From: JBJXHC01 sp046160825
GTDB taxonomy: Bacteria > Bacteroidota > Ignavibacteria > UBA10030 > UBA6906
Assembly: GCA_046160825.1 (NCBI GenBank)
Contig: JBJXHC010000102.1
Coordinates: 1-13,671, forward strand
DNA: 13,671 nucleotides
Direction of reading: 5' to 3'
Below, piece by piece: positions 1-8,071 of this stretch. Each line of letters opens with the position of its first letter. The first letter of the stretch is position 1. The notes beneath the pieces are model-generated. The model was not told the DNA's origin, made no database searches, and saw nothing but the letters and a program-made list of their open reading frames with translations. A program made the translations under genes and the position numbers.

Positions 1-1
1 T

Positions 2-496
2 TATGCGATGCTGACGGAACCCTACATGTACATGGTGATGAATCTGGAAAATTTCGCGCGTTCTGTAAGCCTGTCGGACCACCACACCTATGGATACTTC
101 ACGTTTGATTTTATTACTGCAATCACCGGGATCAAGTACTGGGTGCTCGATTATTTTAATCTGGAGCGAACCCCGTACATCAACAGCAGCTATAATACGT
201 ACACCGCCTTTTGGTGGTTCTATAGTGATTTTGGTGTCATCGGACTGGCGATTATTCCCATGCTCCTTGGTCTTGTTATCGGATTGCTGTACTACCGGAT
301 GCGAACCAGGCCGACATTGAAGAACGTGACAGCATACGGGGTCATGGTCTTTGTTATTGTGATTTCCTACTTTAATTTTCCCTTCGCTTTTCTTTGGTTT
401 GGATACTGCTTGATTGTTCTTTATCTCATTCTAAGATATACGGTAAGACCGGAACAGTGCCGGGAAACGCCAATTGTCGCGCAGAATCTTACATGA
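2..496 (+). CDS. O-antigen / repeat-unit polymerase (Wzy-like), 3' part
   Basis: This is the C-terminal part of a polytopic membrane protein. The reading frame is open to the left edge of the window, so the gene begins upstream and the ATG at 8 is internal. About 165 residues are visible. A periplasmic-loop-like stretch (residues ~15-65 from that ATG) carries the tract YNTYTAFWWFYSDFGVIG; a Tyr-Thr segment followed by DFG-x-x-G is typical of the oligosaccharide repeat-unit polymerase group. Two or three hydrophobic helices follow (~75-97 and ~108-145), then a short polar cytoplasmic tail. Such proteins join lipid-linked repeat units at the periplasmic face of the inner membrane in Wzy-dependent assembly. 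The flippase gene directly downstream supports this role. An O-antigen ligase is a less likely alternative because the N-terminal helices cannot be seen. No unusual base use is apparent. Confidence 0.7.
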   Translation, partial: YAMLTEPYMYMVMNLENFARSVSLSDHHTYGYFTFDFITAITGIKYWVLDYFNLERTPYINSSYNTYTAFWWFYSDFGVIGLAIIPMLLGLVIGLLYYRMRTRPTLKNVTAYGVMVFVIVISYFNFPFAFLWFGYCLIVLYLILRYTVRPEQCRETPIVAQNLT

Positions 497-513
497 CTTT
501 CGCAGCTGATGCT

Positions 514-528
514 CCTCACAATGTGAGG
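514..528 (+). promoter_or_regulatory. Perfect hairpin overlapping the flippase ribosome binding site
   Basis: The spacer before the flippase holds a perfect inverted repeat, CCTCACAATGTGAGG. As RNA it can fold as a six-base-pair stem (CCTCAC / GTGAGG) with an AAT loop. The right arm contains the only Shine-Dalgarno-like tract (TGAGG, five bases before the TTG start at 534), so folding would hide the ribosome binding site. As DNA it is a 15-base dyad that could bind a protein. Only the palindrome itself is seen; a regulatory role is inferred. Confidence 0.35.
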
Positions 529-533
529 CTCCA

Positions 534-1967
534 TTGAGCATCGGAAGAAGGCTCACCAGAAATTTTACCGTTCTCTTGGCCGGGAATATTGTCGGGCAGG
601 TGTTTAACCTTCTTGCGATTCTCCATTTGGCCAGGGTGGTGACTCCATCCGCATTTGGTGCGTGGAATCTGGCTAGTGCGTGGATGCTCTATCTTTTGCG
701 TGCCGGTGATTTTGGATTGGAAGTGGTTGGTTTGCGACGTGTTGCGCGTAACCCGGAAGATTCCTCCTTGTGGATGACAAATATCGTTTTGTTGCGGGGT
801 GTTCTTGCTGTTTTGCTCTTTGGAGTCTCTGTCGGCCTAGGTTCGTCAGGCCTTATTCCGGCAGACGCCGCGGGGTTATTGACGTTGTTTGCTCTGACTC
901 TGTTTCCGATGGCAATGTCAACCGATTGGATATTTGATTCACGGCAGGAGGTCCTGGCCGTTACCCTCAATCGGGTTATAAAAGGCCTGCTGTTTTTTGT
1001 GCTCGTAGTGCTTTTTGTTCGGAGTACCGGTGACACGGAAATGGCAGCATGGTTCTACGTTGCCAGCATCGCACTCCCGACGTTTGTGTTGTTTCATATG
1101 GCATCACGGGAGTTTCATTTCAGTGTACGCGGGTTTTCGGCTGGGAGGGCGCTGCAGGTTTTCCGTGAATCGATGCCGATTGGAGTGGCGACAATTCTCA
1201 CGAACTACAATTTGTTTGCAGCAACGTTAATTGGTGGATACCTTCTAACCGGATCCGAGCTTGGCTACTTCACCGCCATGCATCGGCTCATTGTTTTTGT
1301 CTGGGCATATGCTATTGTAACATTCCACAGGGTTCTTATCCCCACATTGACCACGCAGTTTCACGGATCAAAAGAACTCTATATACGGTTTGTGCAAAGG
1401 TTTTTCAATTTGGCGGTCATTGCAGCTGTTCCGATCGGGCTGGCTGGCTTGCTGTTGAGTGAACACATCATTTCTCTGCTGTATCCTCCCGCGTATGTAG
1501 GGGCAGCGCCCGTGCTGAGGCTTTTGTTGTGGTCACTCGTGCTGGTGATCGGCCGGGCTATTTTTGAGATAGCACTGATTGCATCCGATCTGCAGCGCAG
1601 ATACTCCTACGGGATTGTGCTCGTTTCAATTGGCTACACCGCTGTAACACCGTTTCTTATTCTGCACAAGGGAATCGTGGGAGCCGCACTGGCCAGCCTT
1701 ATCGTCGAGACTGCATATTTTCTTGCGTTGCTGATTTCCTTCCCACACGCCAAACCGTTCGCGTTGGGAACTGCACTTTGGAAACCTTGTTTAGCCGCTA
1801 TCATCGGGATTGTTCCAGCACTCATTACGTCTTCCGAACAGGTGTGGTGGGTCTTGCCCCTGGTGCTTGCGTTATACATCACAATACTTGTCCTTTCAAA
1901 AGGACTGACCATGAAGGACTTTCAATTGCTGCGTTCAATGCTGGGAAAAAAAACGATTGAAGCGTGA
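534..1967 (+). CDS. Wzx-type polysaccharide flippase (MOP superfamily)
   Basis: A 477-residue integral membrane protein made almost entirely of hydrophobic helices (about 12-14), matching the usual length of Wzx/RfbX polysaccharide-biosynthesis proteins. The N-terminus (NFTVLLAGNIVGQVFNLLAILHLARV split over residues ~10-35, followed by P-x-x-FG) is the classic start of the family. These proteins flip undecaprenyl-diphosphate-linked repeat units across the inner membrane. The start is TTG at 534: no other start codon lies between the in-frame stop at 507-509 and this codon, and the next Met falls well inside the protein (residue ~51). A TGAGG tract sits five bases upstream. It lies 37 bases after the polymerase gene, and the polymerase-flippase pair argues for Wzy-dependent assembly. 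The cargo glycan cannot be deduced. Confidence 0.9.
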   Translation: MSIGRRLTRNFTVLLAGNIVGQVFNLLAILHLARVVTPSAFGAWNLASAWMLYLLRAGDFGLEVVGLRRVARNPEDSSLWMTNIVLLRGVLAVLLFGVSVGLGSSGLIPADAAGLLTLFALTLFPMAMSTDWIFDSRQEVLAVTLNRVIKGLLFFVLVVLFVRSTGDTEMAAWFYVASIALPTFVLFHMASREFHFSVRGFSAGRALQVFRESMPIGVATILTNYNLFAATLIGGYLLTGSELGYFTAMHRLIVFVWAYAIVTFHRVLIPTLTTQFHGSKELYIRFVQRFFNLAVIAAVPIGLAGLLLSEHIISLLYPPAYVGAAPVLRLLLWSLVLVIGRAIFEIALIASDLQRRYSYGIVLVSIGYTAVTPFLILHKGIVGAALASLIVETAYFLALLISFPHAKPFALGTALWKPCLAAIIGIVPALITSSEQVWWVLPLVLALYITILVLSKGLTMKDFQLLRSMLGKKTIEA

Positions 1968-2017
1968 GTACACTGATGGTCTCCCCGGCTCGATGGCGAT
2001 TCCATGAGGATGATTGA
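1964..2017 (+). other. 17-codon mini-ORF between flippase and glycosyltransferase genes
   Basis: A GTG overlapping the flippase stop (GTGA) opens a 17-codon frame, VSTLMVSPARWRFHEDD, whose stop ends three bases before the ATG of the next gene and lies in that gene's frame. It could be a coupling ORF that delivers ribosomes to the next start, or a chance open stretch. It has no recognisable Shine-Dalgarno sequence of its own. Confidence 0.2.
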
Positions 2018-2020
2018 GAA

Positions 2021-3154
2021 ATGAAAATAGGCCTGAACCTGCTGTATCTGATCCCTGGAATTGTAGGCGGAACAGAAACCTATGCTCGGGGGGTAGTCCA
2101 GGGTTTGTCGGGGTTGGATGCCCCCGATGAGTTTTTCATTTTCCTCAACCGGGATGCCGCCGATTGGACCATCCCGGACAAAGGAAACTTTCACAAGGTC
2201 ATTTGTGATACAGGTGCATCGAATCAAGGAGCACGCTATCTGTACGAACAGACCACGCTTCCCCGCCTGGCGCGACAGTATCATCTTGATGTTCTCCATT
2301 CGCTTGGTTACACTAGTCCACTGAGAACTCCATGTAAATCTATTGTTACAATTCACGACCTGAATTTTATTTCATTCGGATCCAAGATGCCACTCTTGCG
2401 AAGACTGGGTCTGGGCAGTTTTGTCCGACTCGGCGCGTGGGCAACGGATCACGTCATAGCAGTGTCAGAATTTTCACGAGAAGAAATACAGCGGTATCTT
2501 CGAGTACCAAACGGGAAAGTGACCGTCATTCATGAAGCCCCACATCCTAGTAGAGAACCATACGAGGGGGAAAATAACAATAAACCTCTTTTGCGGTTCC
2601 AGATCGCGCAGCCATACTGGATAGCTTTTAGTAGTATCAGTCCCAACAAGAATATCCCTAATTTACTGCGTGCCTTGTCAATAGTGCGGCGACAATACGG
2701 TTTGCAGAGTCAACTTGTTCTGATCGGTCACAGGCCTCCCCACGGAGAAATTGCAACGGTACTTGACGACAATGACAAGGGTATTGTTTTTACTGGTTAT
2801 ATCAACGATGGAGATGTTTTGACTATCCTCTCTGGGGCACAGATGATGATTTTCCCTTCGCTTTATGAGGGCTTCGGTCTGCCAGTTGTGGAAGCGATGG
2901 CGTTGGGCGTTCCTGTGACGTGCTCAACTGCAGCCTCATTGCCTGAGATTGCGGGGCGAGCCGCATTGTTCTTTGATCCGAACAGCCCCGACGATATTGC
3001 AGAAAAGATCGCTAAGTTAGCAGGGAATACGGAGGAGCAAGAATTGATGCGTCGGAGAGGGTTTGAAAATATCAAAAGGTTCTCTTGGAGCAAAGCCGCA
3101 AGGGAAACCATGCAAGTATATCAAAAAGTTATCGGTGAACATAGTCTAAACTAA
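2021..3154 (+). CDS. GT4 family glycosyltransferase (GT-B fold)
   Basis: A 377-residue retaining glycosyltransferase of the GT4 type with two Rossmann-like halves. The N-terminal half shows the glycine-rich acceptor loop (GIVGGTETY, 13-21), LHSLGYTSP (92-100) and TIHDLNF (110-116). The C-terminal half shows SSISPNKN (204-211), the usual hinge before the donor site, and the donor motif EGFGLPVVE with Glu283 and Glu291 of the E-x7-E signature, followed by a SLPEI segment (306-310). It should transfer a sugar from a nucleotide donor to a lipid-linked oligosaccharide at the cytoplasmic membrane face; donor and linkage cannot be told from sequence. The ATG at 2021 is chosen because an in-frame stop lies at 2015-2017; GAGGA at 2006-2010 is a plausible ribosome site. 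It follows the flippase by 53 bases within the polysaccharide cluster. Confidence 0.9.
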   Translation: MKIGLNLLYLIPGIVGGTETYARGVVQGLSGLDAPDEFFIFLNRDAADWTIPDKGNFHKVICDTGASNQGARYLYEQTTLPRLARQYHLDVLHSLGYTSPLRTPCKSIVTIHDLNFISFGSKMPLLRRLGLGSFVRLGAWATDHVIAVSEFSREEIQRYLRVPNGKVTVIHEAPHPSREPYEGENNNKPLLRFQIAQPYWIAFSSISPNKNIPNLLRALSIVRRQYGLQSQLVLIGHRPPHGEIATVLDDNDKGIVFTGYINDGDVLTILSGAQMMIFPSLYEGFGLPVVEAMALGVPVTCSTAASLPEIAGRAALFFDPNSPDDIAEKIAKLAGNTEEQELMRRRGFENIKRFSWSKAARETMQVYQKVIGEHSLN

Positions 3155-3155
3155 A

Positions 3156-3190
3156 GCGCCATCTGGTGCTTGTACGCCACATGTGGGCGG
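3156..3190 (+). repeat. Short inverted repeats in the spacer before the epimerase gene
   Basis: Two small dyads occupy the 58-base spacer. GCGCC-ATCT-GGTGC (3156-3169) can pair over five positions with one G-U pair. CCACATGTGG (3177-3186) is a perfect ten-base palindrome. Neither is followed by a T-tract, so a terminator is not supported. They may be chance; nothing else is seen here except the AAAAGGT ribosome site at 3201-3207. Confidence 0.2.
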
Positions 3191-3212
3191 ACTCAGGTGG
3201 AAAAGGTATCTT

Positions 3213-4271
3213 ATGAAAATACTCGTTACCGGCAGCAGCGGTCTCATCGGATCTGAAGCAGTCGAATACTATGATGCTCAGGGACACGAAGTCCATGGGA
3301 TTGATAATAACATGCGAAAAGAATTCTTCGGTCCGCAGGGTGATACTACCTGGAACCTCAATCGCCTGATGGCATCCACGAGGAAATTTACACACCATGG
3401 TATCGATATCAGAGACCGACGCATGGTTCTGGACTTCTTCCGGGAGAATCGATTTGACAAGATTATTCATTGCGCAGCGCAGCCTTCGCATGATCGTGCC
3501 GCCGCCATTCCTTTCGATGACTTTGATGTCAATGCCGTTGGTACATTAAACCTTCTCGAAGCAACCAGACAGCATTGTCCCGAGGCTGCATTTCTCCACC
3601 TCAGTACCAACAAGGTGTATGGCGACGCCCCGAATGAGGTTCCCATGGTGGAGAAGGAAACACGGTATGACTACTCCCGCCCTGAGGATTACGAGGGGAT
3701 CTCAGAAGAGTGCAGGATAGACCGGTGCTTGCATTCTCTTTTTGGGGCATCGAAAACTGCGGGAGATGTTCTCGCGCAAGAGTATGGACGATATTTTGGA
3801 CTCAACGTAGGGGTGTTCCGTGGAGGCTGCCTGACGGGACCATCGCACTCCGGCGTTGAGTTGCATGGGTTCTTATCCTATCTTGTTCATGTGGCAATCG
3901 CAGGCAAACCGTACACTGTTTTCGGCTACAAGGCAAAACAAGTGAGGGATCAAATCCATAGCTACGACGTTATACAAGCTTTTGAGGCATTTGCAGCGAA
4001 TCCACGGCCCGGTGAGGTGTACAACCTTGGAGGTGGGCGCGAGAATGCGACTTCAATCCTCGAATCATTCGCGTTGATCGAACAGGTCGGTGGCTACAAA
4101 GTCAAATGGACTTACAGTGACATAAACAGAAAAGGTGATCATATCTGCTACATGTCTGATCTCGGCAAGCTGAAGAAACACTTTCCAGGCTGGTCCATCA
4201 CCCGTTCGCTTCCATCAATTATTGAAGAAATGATCCGTGCTGAAGAACAACGGGCCTCACGAGCCGACTAA
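3213..4271 (+). CDS. NAD-dependent epimerase/dehydratase, CDP-paratose 2-epimerase-like
   Basis: A 352-residue extended short-chain dehydrogenase/reductase acting on a nucleotide sugar. The N-terminus MKILVTGSSGLIGS gives the G-x-x-G-x-x-G dinucleotide site (Gly7, Gly10, Gly13). An acidic residue in HGIDNN ends the second strand, HCAAQPSHDRA follows the fourth strand, and LSTNKVYGD is at 130-138. The tract NNMRKEFFGPQGDTTWNL resembles the CDP-paratose/tyvelose epimerase group. The usual Y-x-x-x-K catalytic pair reads FGASK (Phe177, Lys181), so the catalytic Tyr is absent at its expected place. The start at 3213 is preferred over an in-frame GTG at 3183 because MKILVTG is the normal family N-terminus and AAAAGGT lies six bases upstream. 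It probably makes or modifies a sugar donor for the neighbouring glycosyltransferases. The precise substrate is unknown; a related epimerase or dehydratase activity is possible. Confidence 0.85.
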   Translation: MKILVTGSSGLIGSEAVEYYDAQGHEVHGIDNNMRKEFFGPQGDTTWNLNRLMASTRKFTHHGIDIRDRRMVLDFFRENRFDKIIHCAAQPSHDRAAAIPFDDFDVNAVGTLNLLEATRQHCPEAAFLHLSTNKVYGDAPNEVPMVEKETRYDYSRPEDYEGISEECRIDRCLHSLFGASKTAGDVLAQEYGRYFGLNVGVFRGGCLTGPSHSGVELHGFLSYLVHVAIAGKPYTVFGYKAKQVRDQIHSYDVIQAFEAFAANPRPGEVYNLGGGRENATSILESFALIEQVGGYKVKWTYSDINRKGDHICYMSDLGKLKKHFPGWSITRSLPSIIEEMIRAEEQRASRAD

Positions 4272-4313
4272 CTCTCGAACAAAAAAGAATCTACCAAACA
4301 TTTCTTGCTCACT

Positions 4314-5570
4314 ATGGCCAGAGTGCTTCTCCATACATTAGTATTTTCGCCGGACGCGGTTTCAACTTCCTACCTCATGACAGACCTTGCACGGCAGCTC
4401 AAGATTTTTGGACACGATGTTGTTGTGCTGACGACAACACCCCACTACAATCTGGACGTGGGATCGCTTGAACGGCAACCAATGCGCAAGCACTGGTTGG
4501 GGTTATTAGGTGAAAGCTCACTTGATGGTATTCCGGTTTGGCATGTGAGGCTTCCAATGAAAGGCGACCGGGTATACACCCGCGTACTTGATTATCTCTA
4601 CTTCCACCTTGTTTCGTTGATCGTGGGATTATTTCGGATTGGCAGGTACGATCTTGTCATTACACCATCCCCTCCGCTCACCATTGGAATTGTCGGATGG
4701 CTGTTAAGCGGTGCACGACACGTACCTTTCGTTTATAACATCCAGGAGATCTATCCGGATTTTGCAGTTAACCAGGGACTCATCAAGAATCGATTATTCA
4801 TTAGAATACTGAAATGGCTTGAACGTTTTGTGTACGACCGAAGTGCGCGGGTGGTAAGCATCTCCGAATGGTTCAATCAGATTGTGAAAGACCGTGTGGA
4901 CAATAGAAAACTGGTGGTCATACCGAACTTTGTGGACACGCAGCTTTATCGCCCGCTTCCCCGATCCAACGCATTCGCTGAGCAGCATGATCTTGTTCGA
5001 ACGTTTAATGTTCTCTATGGTGGTAACATTGGCCTGAGTCAGGATTGGGACGCATTTCTCCTCGCTGCTGAACGTCTGCATGACCTCCCGATTCAGTTTG
5101 TCATTGTTGGTGATGGGGCACGTCGAAAATGGCTTGAGGAGACTGTTGTACAACGGAATCTGCGAAATATCAGATTGCTTGGATATCAAGCCAGGGAAAC
5201 GATGGCTCTCGTGAATGCGTCCGCTGATATTTGTACAATTCCTATGAAGGCGTCAACAACGAAAGACACGTTTCCCTCAAAAATCTATACCATCATGGCT
5301 TGTGCAAAATCAGTTATTGTTCAGGCAGATGACGACTCGGAGCTGGCGTGGCTTATCAATAGTGTGAAGTGTGGGCGTGTTGTTCCTCCGGGCGATGCCG
5401 AAGCATATGTACGCGCCGTGGAGTTGTCATATCATGACAATAACAAACTCACAGACGAAGGCCAGCGTGGATTCGAGTTCGTCAAACGGCAGTATTCAAA
5501 AGAGGTTGTGGGTGAGAAGTACAGTAAACTTGTTCACGATTTGACACGTAACGGGCTGACAAGAACGTGA
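4314..5570 (+). CDS. GT4 glycosyltransferase, WbuB/WcaI-like
   Basis: A 418-residue GT-B glycosyltransferase. The N-terminus (LLHTLVFSPDAVSTSYLMTDLARQL split across residues ~4-30, then GHDVVVLTTTPHYN) is typical of the WbuB/WcaI group, whose members add amino-deoxy or deoxy sugars to O-antigen or colanic acid units. A hydrophobic stretch near 100-130 (YFHLVSLIVGLF; ITPSPPLTIGIVGWLL) probably seats the enzyme on the membrane. The C-terminal donor domain has GGNIGLSQDWD, a VGDG turn and the characteristic FPSKIYTIMA segment (Phe320-Ala329), which takes the place of the E-x7-E motif of other GT4 enzymes. The ATG at 4314 is chosen; a TTG three codons earlier is possible, and neither has a clear Shine-Dalgarno sequence. 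The next gene starts one base after its stop, so the two are probably translationally coupled. Donor sugar not determinable. Confidence 0.88.
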   Translation: MARVLLHTLVFSPDAVSTSYLMTDLARQLKIFGHDVVVLTTTPHYNLDVGSLERQPMRKHWLGLLGESSLDGIPVWHVRLPMKGDRVYTRVLDYLYFHLVSLIVGLFRIGRYDLVITPSPPLTIGIVGWLLSGARHVPFVYNIQEIYPDFAVNQGLIKNRLFIRILKWLERFVYDRSARVVSISEWFNQIVKDRVDNRKLVVIPNFVDTQLYRPLPRSNAFAEQHDLVRTFNVLYGGNIGLSQDWDAFLLAAERLHDLPIQFVIVGDGARRKWLEETVVQRNLRNIRLLGYQARETMALVNASADICTIPMKASTTKDTFPSKIYTIMACAKSVIVQADDDSELAWLINSVKCGRVVPPGDAEAYVRAVELSYHDNNKLTDEGQRGFEFVKRQYSKEVVGEKYSKLVHDLTRNGLTRT

Positions 5571-5574
5571 GGTG
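5569..5574 (+). promoter_or_regulatory. Ribosome binding site bearing on the start of the double transferase
   Basis: GAGGTG overlaps the stop of the preceding gene. It stands three bases before TTG at 5578, a fit at least as good as for GTG at 5572, which lies inside the tract. Choosing TTG would remove only two residues, but the sequence favours it mechanically. Confidence 0.4.
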
Positions 5575-8052
5575 TCTTTGCGGAATCTGATAGTCCCGGT
5601 CCTTTCGTTCCTTGCCTCGTCTCTCTTGACGCCGAGTATTCGTGCGTTTGCAATACGTCGTCGTATAGGAGACTATCCAAGCGAACGCAAGGTACATCAG
5701 CATTTCATTCCGCGTTTGGGAGGCATGGCAATCATTGGGGGTTTTGTTGTCGGTATTGTAGCGATATTGTTCTTTGCAAAACTCCCACAGGCGGGACCGG
5801 TTTTTCTGCCCCTGCTCCTGCTGGCGCTGACAAGCATAGTGGCCCTTGGGATCGTCGACGATGTAAGGGGTGTTGGGTCGCTTGGTAAGCTTATCGTGCA
5901 ATCAGCAGCGGCAGTGGGAGTTGTTGCGGCTGGTTTTCGGATTGACGTTCTCTCGCTTCCACTTTTCGGAGTGATCGACCTTGGTCTCTGGGGCGTCCCA
6001 CTTACATTTCTCTGGCTCGTTGGGATAACAAACGCCGTCAACCTTCTCGACGGACTCGATGGCCTCGCATGCGGTGTTTCTGCAATTGTTGCCTCGTCTC
6101 TTGTAATTATCGGTGCGTACGTTGGGGATGAACTTGTGGTGATCGCAGGTGTCAGTCTCATTGCAGCATGCATGGGTTTTCTCCGATACAATTTTCATCC
6201 TGCCTCCATTTTTATGGGTGATACGGGAAGCTTGTTTCTCGGCTTCTTGCTTGCCTGTATTTCATTGCGTGTTCTGCAACATCAATCGGCAGAAGTACAA
6301 CCGATTTCATTGCTTGTCGTTGTTGTTGCATTGGGTGTGCCCATTGTGGATACCTCGGTCGCATTTATTCGTCGCATAAAGAAGGGGATGCATCCTCTCA
6401 AGCCTGATAAAGAGCATATCCACCACCGACTGATGGATCTCGGACTTACACACCGGCAAACCGTGGTCACGATCTATGCTATATCGCTGTTCAATGGTCT
6501 TGTTGCGGTCTTGTTGGTTGTTCTTGACAGTCTCTACGCAACCGCTCTGTTGACGATAGTATTGATGTCGGCGGTCTTCAGCATCCGGAGACTTGGTTAC
6601 ATCGAAGAGATGCGGCTTGCCAGGCAGAACGAGAAGCCGCCGATACAACCACTCAGCGTTGCCCGAATAATCGATCGCACCGTTTTGGTCATGGGTGACA
6701 TGGGCTCGATTGTCGGAGCATTTCTCCTCACCTACTGGTTCAGATTCCACTCAGGACTTGTATGGGCGGGGGGGTATGTTCCATTGGAAACATACATCAT
6801 CAGTCCAGCCATGTTTCTCCTGATGGTTATGTGGTTGACACTGTTCCTGCTCGGCGGACTTTATGAGATTCCATGGGACATGTCTCGCATTGACTATGGT
6901 CTGGCGATTCTCAAAGCAGTAGGGATCGGGACACTTTTCCTTTTCATAGCGACGTTTGATCCTGCAGCGATGTCGTGGGGAGGAAGGCTTGCCACGCTGT
7001 TCCATGGCGTGAGCATTGCGATGCTCGTTCTCTTCACAAGAATGTTTATTGTTGGTATCGAGCGCAAGTATGAAATCCTCGGATTCAGACGCCGGAATAC
7101 CATCGTCGTAGGGACATCCTCTGCGGCTGCCGAGCTCGTGGAAGAAATCAGGAATCGACCAGGTCTGAAATATCACATCAAAGGATTCGTGGACAACAGA
7201 GTTGAAACAGAGACGTTCCTCGGATTACCTGTGCTGGGATCGACTCATGACATTCCGGATGTTGTGAGAAAATATAACATCGAGGAGATACTCGTTGTCA
7301 CGACGTACGATAGGGAAGAATTGTTGGAAATTGCCGCGCGATGCAACGGAATGGTTCCGAGTATCAAAGTGATGCCCGAGGGGTTTGGAATGTTTGGCGG
7401 ATTCAAGACCGAAGAAATTCTCGGCCATCCTTTGATCCGTCTCTATCCAACAAACCTGAAGGCCTGGCAGCGCCTCGTCAAGAGAATGATGGATGTGACA
7501 ATGTCCATGTTCGTATTGATACCGTTTCTTCCCGCATGGATTCTGATCTGTCTTTTGATTGTCATTGATTCTCCCGGACCCATCTTCTTTGCCCAGGAAC
7601 GTGTTGGCAAACGCGGACGACTGTTCAAACTCTACAAGTTTCGTTCCATGGTGGATGATGCGGAAAAGGAAACTGGTCCAGTGTGGGCTGCGCCATCTGA
7701 CAAACGGGTAACCCGTGTTGGCTCGGTTCTGCGGAGGTTCCGCATTGATGAGATTCCACAGTTTATTAACGTCCTTAAAGGCGAGATGAGCCTTGTGGGG
7801 CCAAGGCCTGAGCGCTCTTTTTTTGTGGATAATCTCAAGAAAGAGATCGGGCTCTATACTCGACGGTTACTCGTTCGTCCAGGTATTACAGGCTGGGCAC
7901 AGGTAAAGCTGAAATACGATACATCGGTTGATGACGTTCGCATGAAGGTGAAGTACGATTTATATTACCTTGAAAACATGTCAATCACTTTGGACATTAA
8001 GATACTTTTCCGTACTCTGCTGGTTGCGTTAACCGGCAAAGGAACACATTGA
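5572..8052 (+). CDS. Fusion of WecA/TagO-like and WbaP/WcaJ-like phosphoglycosyl transferases
   Basis: An 826-residue membrane protein holding two unrelated enzymes that each load a sugar-1-phosphate onto undecaprenyl phosphate. Residues ~1-335 are a polytopic WecA/MraY-type transferase with the family's key sites: RLGG (48-51), Asp96-Asp97 in VDDVRG, NAVNLLDGLDG (154-164), FMGDTGS (214-220, Asp217) and HIHHRL (282-287). A short polar linker (~340-366) leads to a WbaP-type unit: four hydrophobic helices (~370-495), a Rossmann-like CoA-binding domain (508-600, starting NTIVVGTSSAA), a membrane re-entrant helix (~641-665), SPGP (667-670), KFRSM (689-693), the catalytic Asp726-Glu727 in RIDEIPQ, SLVGPRPE (740-747) and PGITGW (770-775). 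No motif of either enzyme is missing, so both halves look active. Start GTG at 5572; TTG at 5578 is equally plausible. The pair probably starts repeat-unit synthesis; the two sugars are unknown. Confidence 0.92.
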   Translation: MSLRNLIVPVLSFLASSLLTPSIRAFAIRRRIGDYPSERKVHQHFIPRLGGMAIIGGFVVGIVAILFFAKLPQAGPVFLPLLLLALTSIVALGIVDDVRGVGSLGKLIVQSAAAVGVVAAGFRIDVLSLPLFGVIDLGLWGVPLTFLWLVGITNAVNLLDGLDGLACGVSAIVASSLVIIGAYVGDELVVIAGVSLIAACMGFLRYNFHPASIFMGDTGSLFLGFLLACISLRVLQHQSAEVQPISLLVVVVALGVPIVDTSVAFIRRIKKGMHPLKPDKEHIHHRLMDLGLTHRQTVVTIYAISLFNGLVAVLLVVLDSLYATALLTIVLMSAVFSIRRLGYIEEMRLARQNEKPPIQPLSVARIIDRTVLVMGDMGSIVGAFLLTYWFRFHSGLVWAGGYVPLETYIISPAMFLLMVMWLTLFLLGGLYEIPWDMSRIDYGLAILKAVGIGTLFLFIATFDPAAMSWGGRLATLFHGVSIAMLVLFTRMFIVGIERKYEILGFRRRNTIVVGTSSAAAELVEEIRNRPGLKYHIKGFVDNRVETETFLGLPVLGSTHDIPDVVRKYNIEEILVVTTYDREELLEIAARCNGMVPSIKVMPEGFGMFGGFKTEEILGHPLIRLYPTNLKAWQRLVKRMMDVTMSMFVLIPFLPAWILICLLIVIDSPGPIFFAQERVGKRGRLFKLYKFRSMVDDAEKETGPVWAAPSDKRVTRVGSVLRRFRIDEIPQFINVLKGEMSLVGPRPERSFFVDNLKKEIGLYTRRLLVRPGITGWAQVKLKYDTSVDDVRMKVKYDLYYLENMSITLDIKILFRTLLVALTGKGTH

Positions 8053-8071
8053 CATTGTTGATGAGGACTCA

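Noticed and set aside
8..10. ATG at 8 as the start of the polymerase gene
   Set aside because: The frame is open to the window edge, and the visible protein is only the C-terminal helices of a much longer family.
3177..3186. CCACATGTGG palindrome as an operator
   Set aside because: It is a single ten-base copy with no second site nearby and no promoter elements seen. A palindrome this short is weak evidence.
3183..3212. GTG at 3183 as the epimerase start
   Set aside because: It adds ten residues ahead of a normal MKILVTG N-terminus, whereas AAAAGGT is well spaced for the ATG at 3213.
5572..8052. Two adjacent genes mis-joined instead of a fusion
   Set aside because: No stop codon or frame change occurs in the linker, both domains are complete, and the linker is a short charged and proline-containing stretch as expected for a real fusion.
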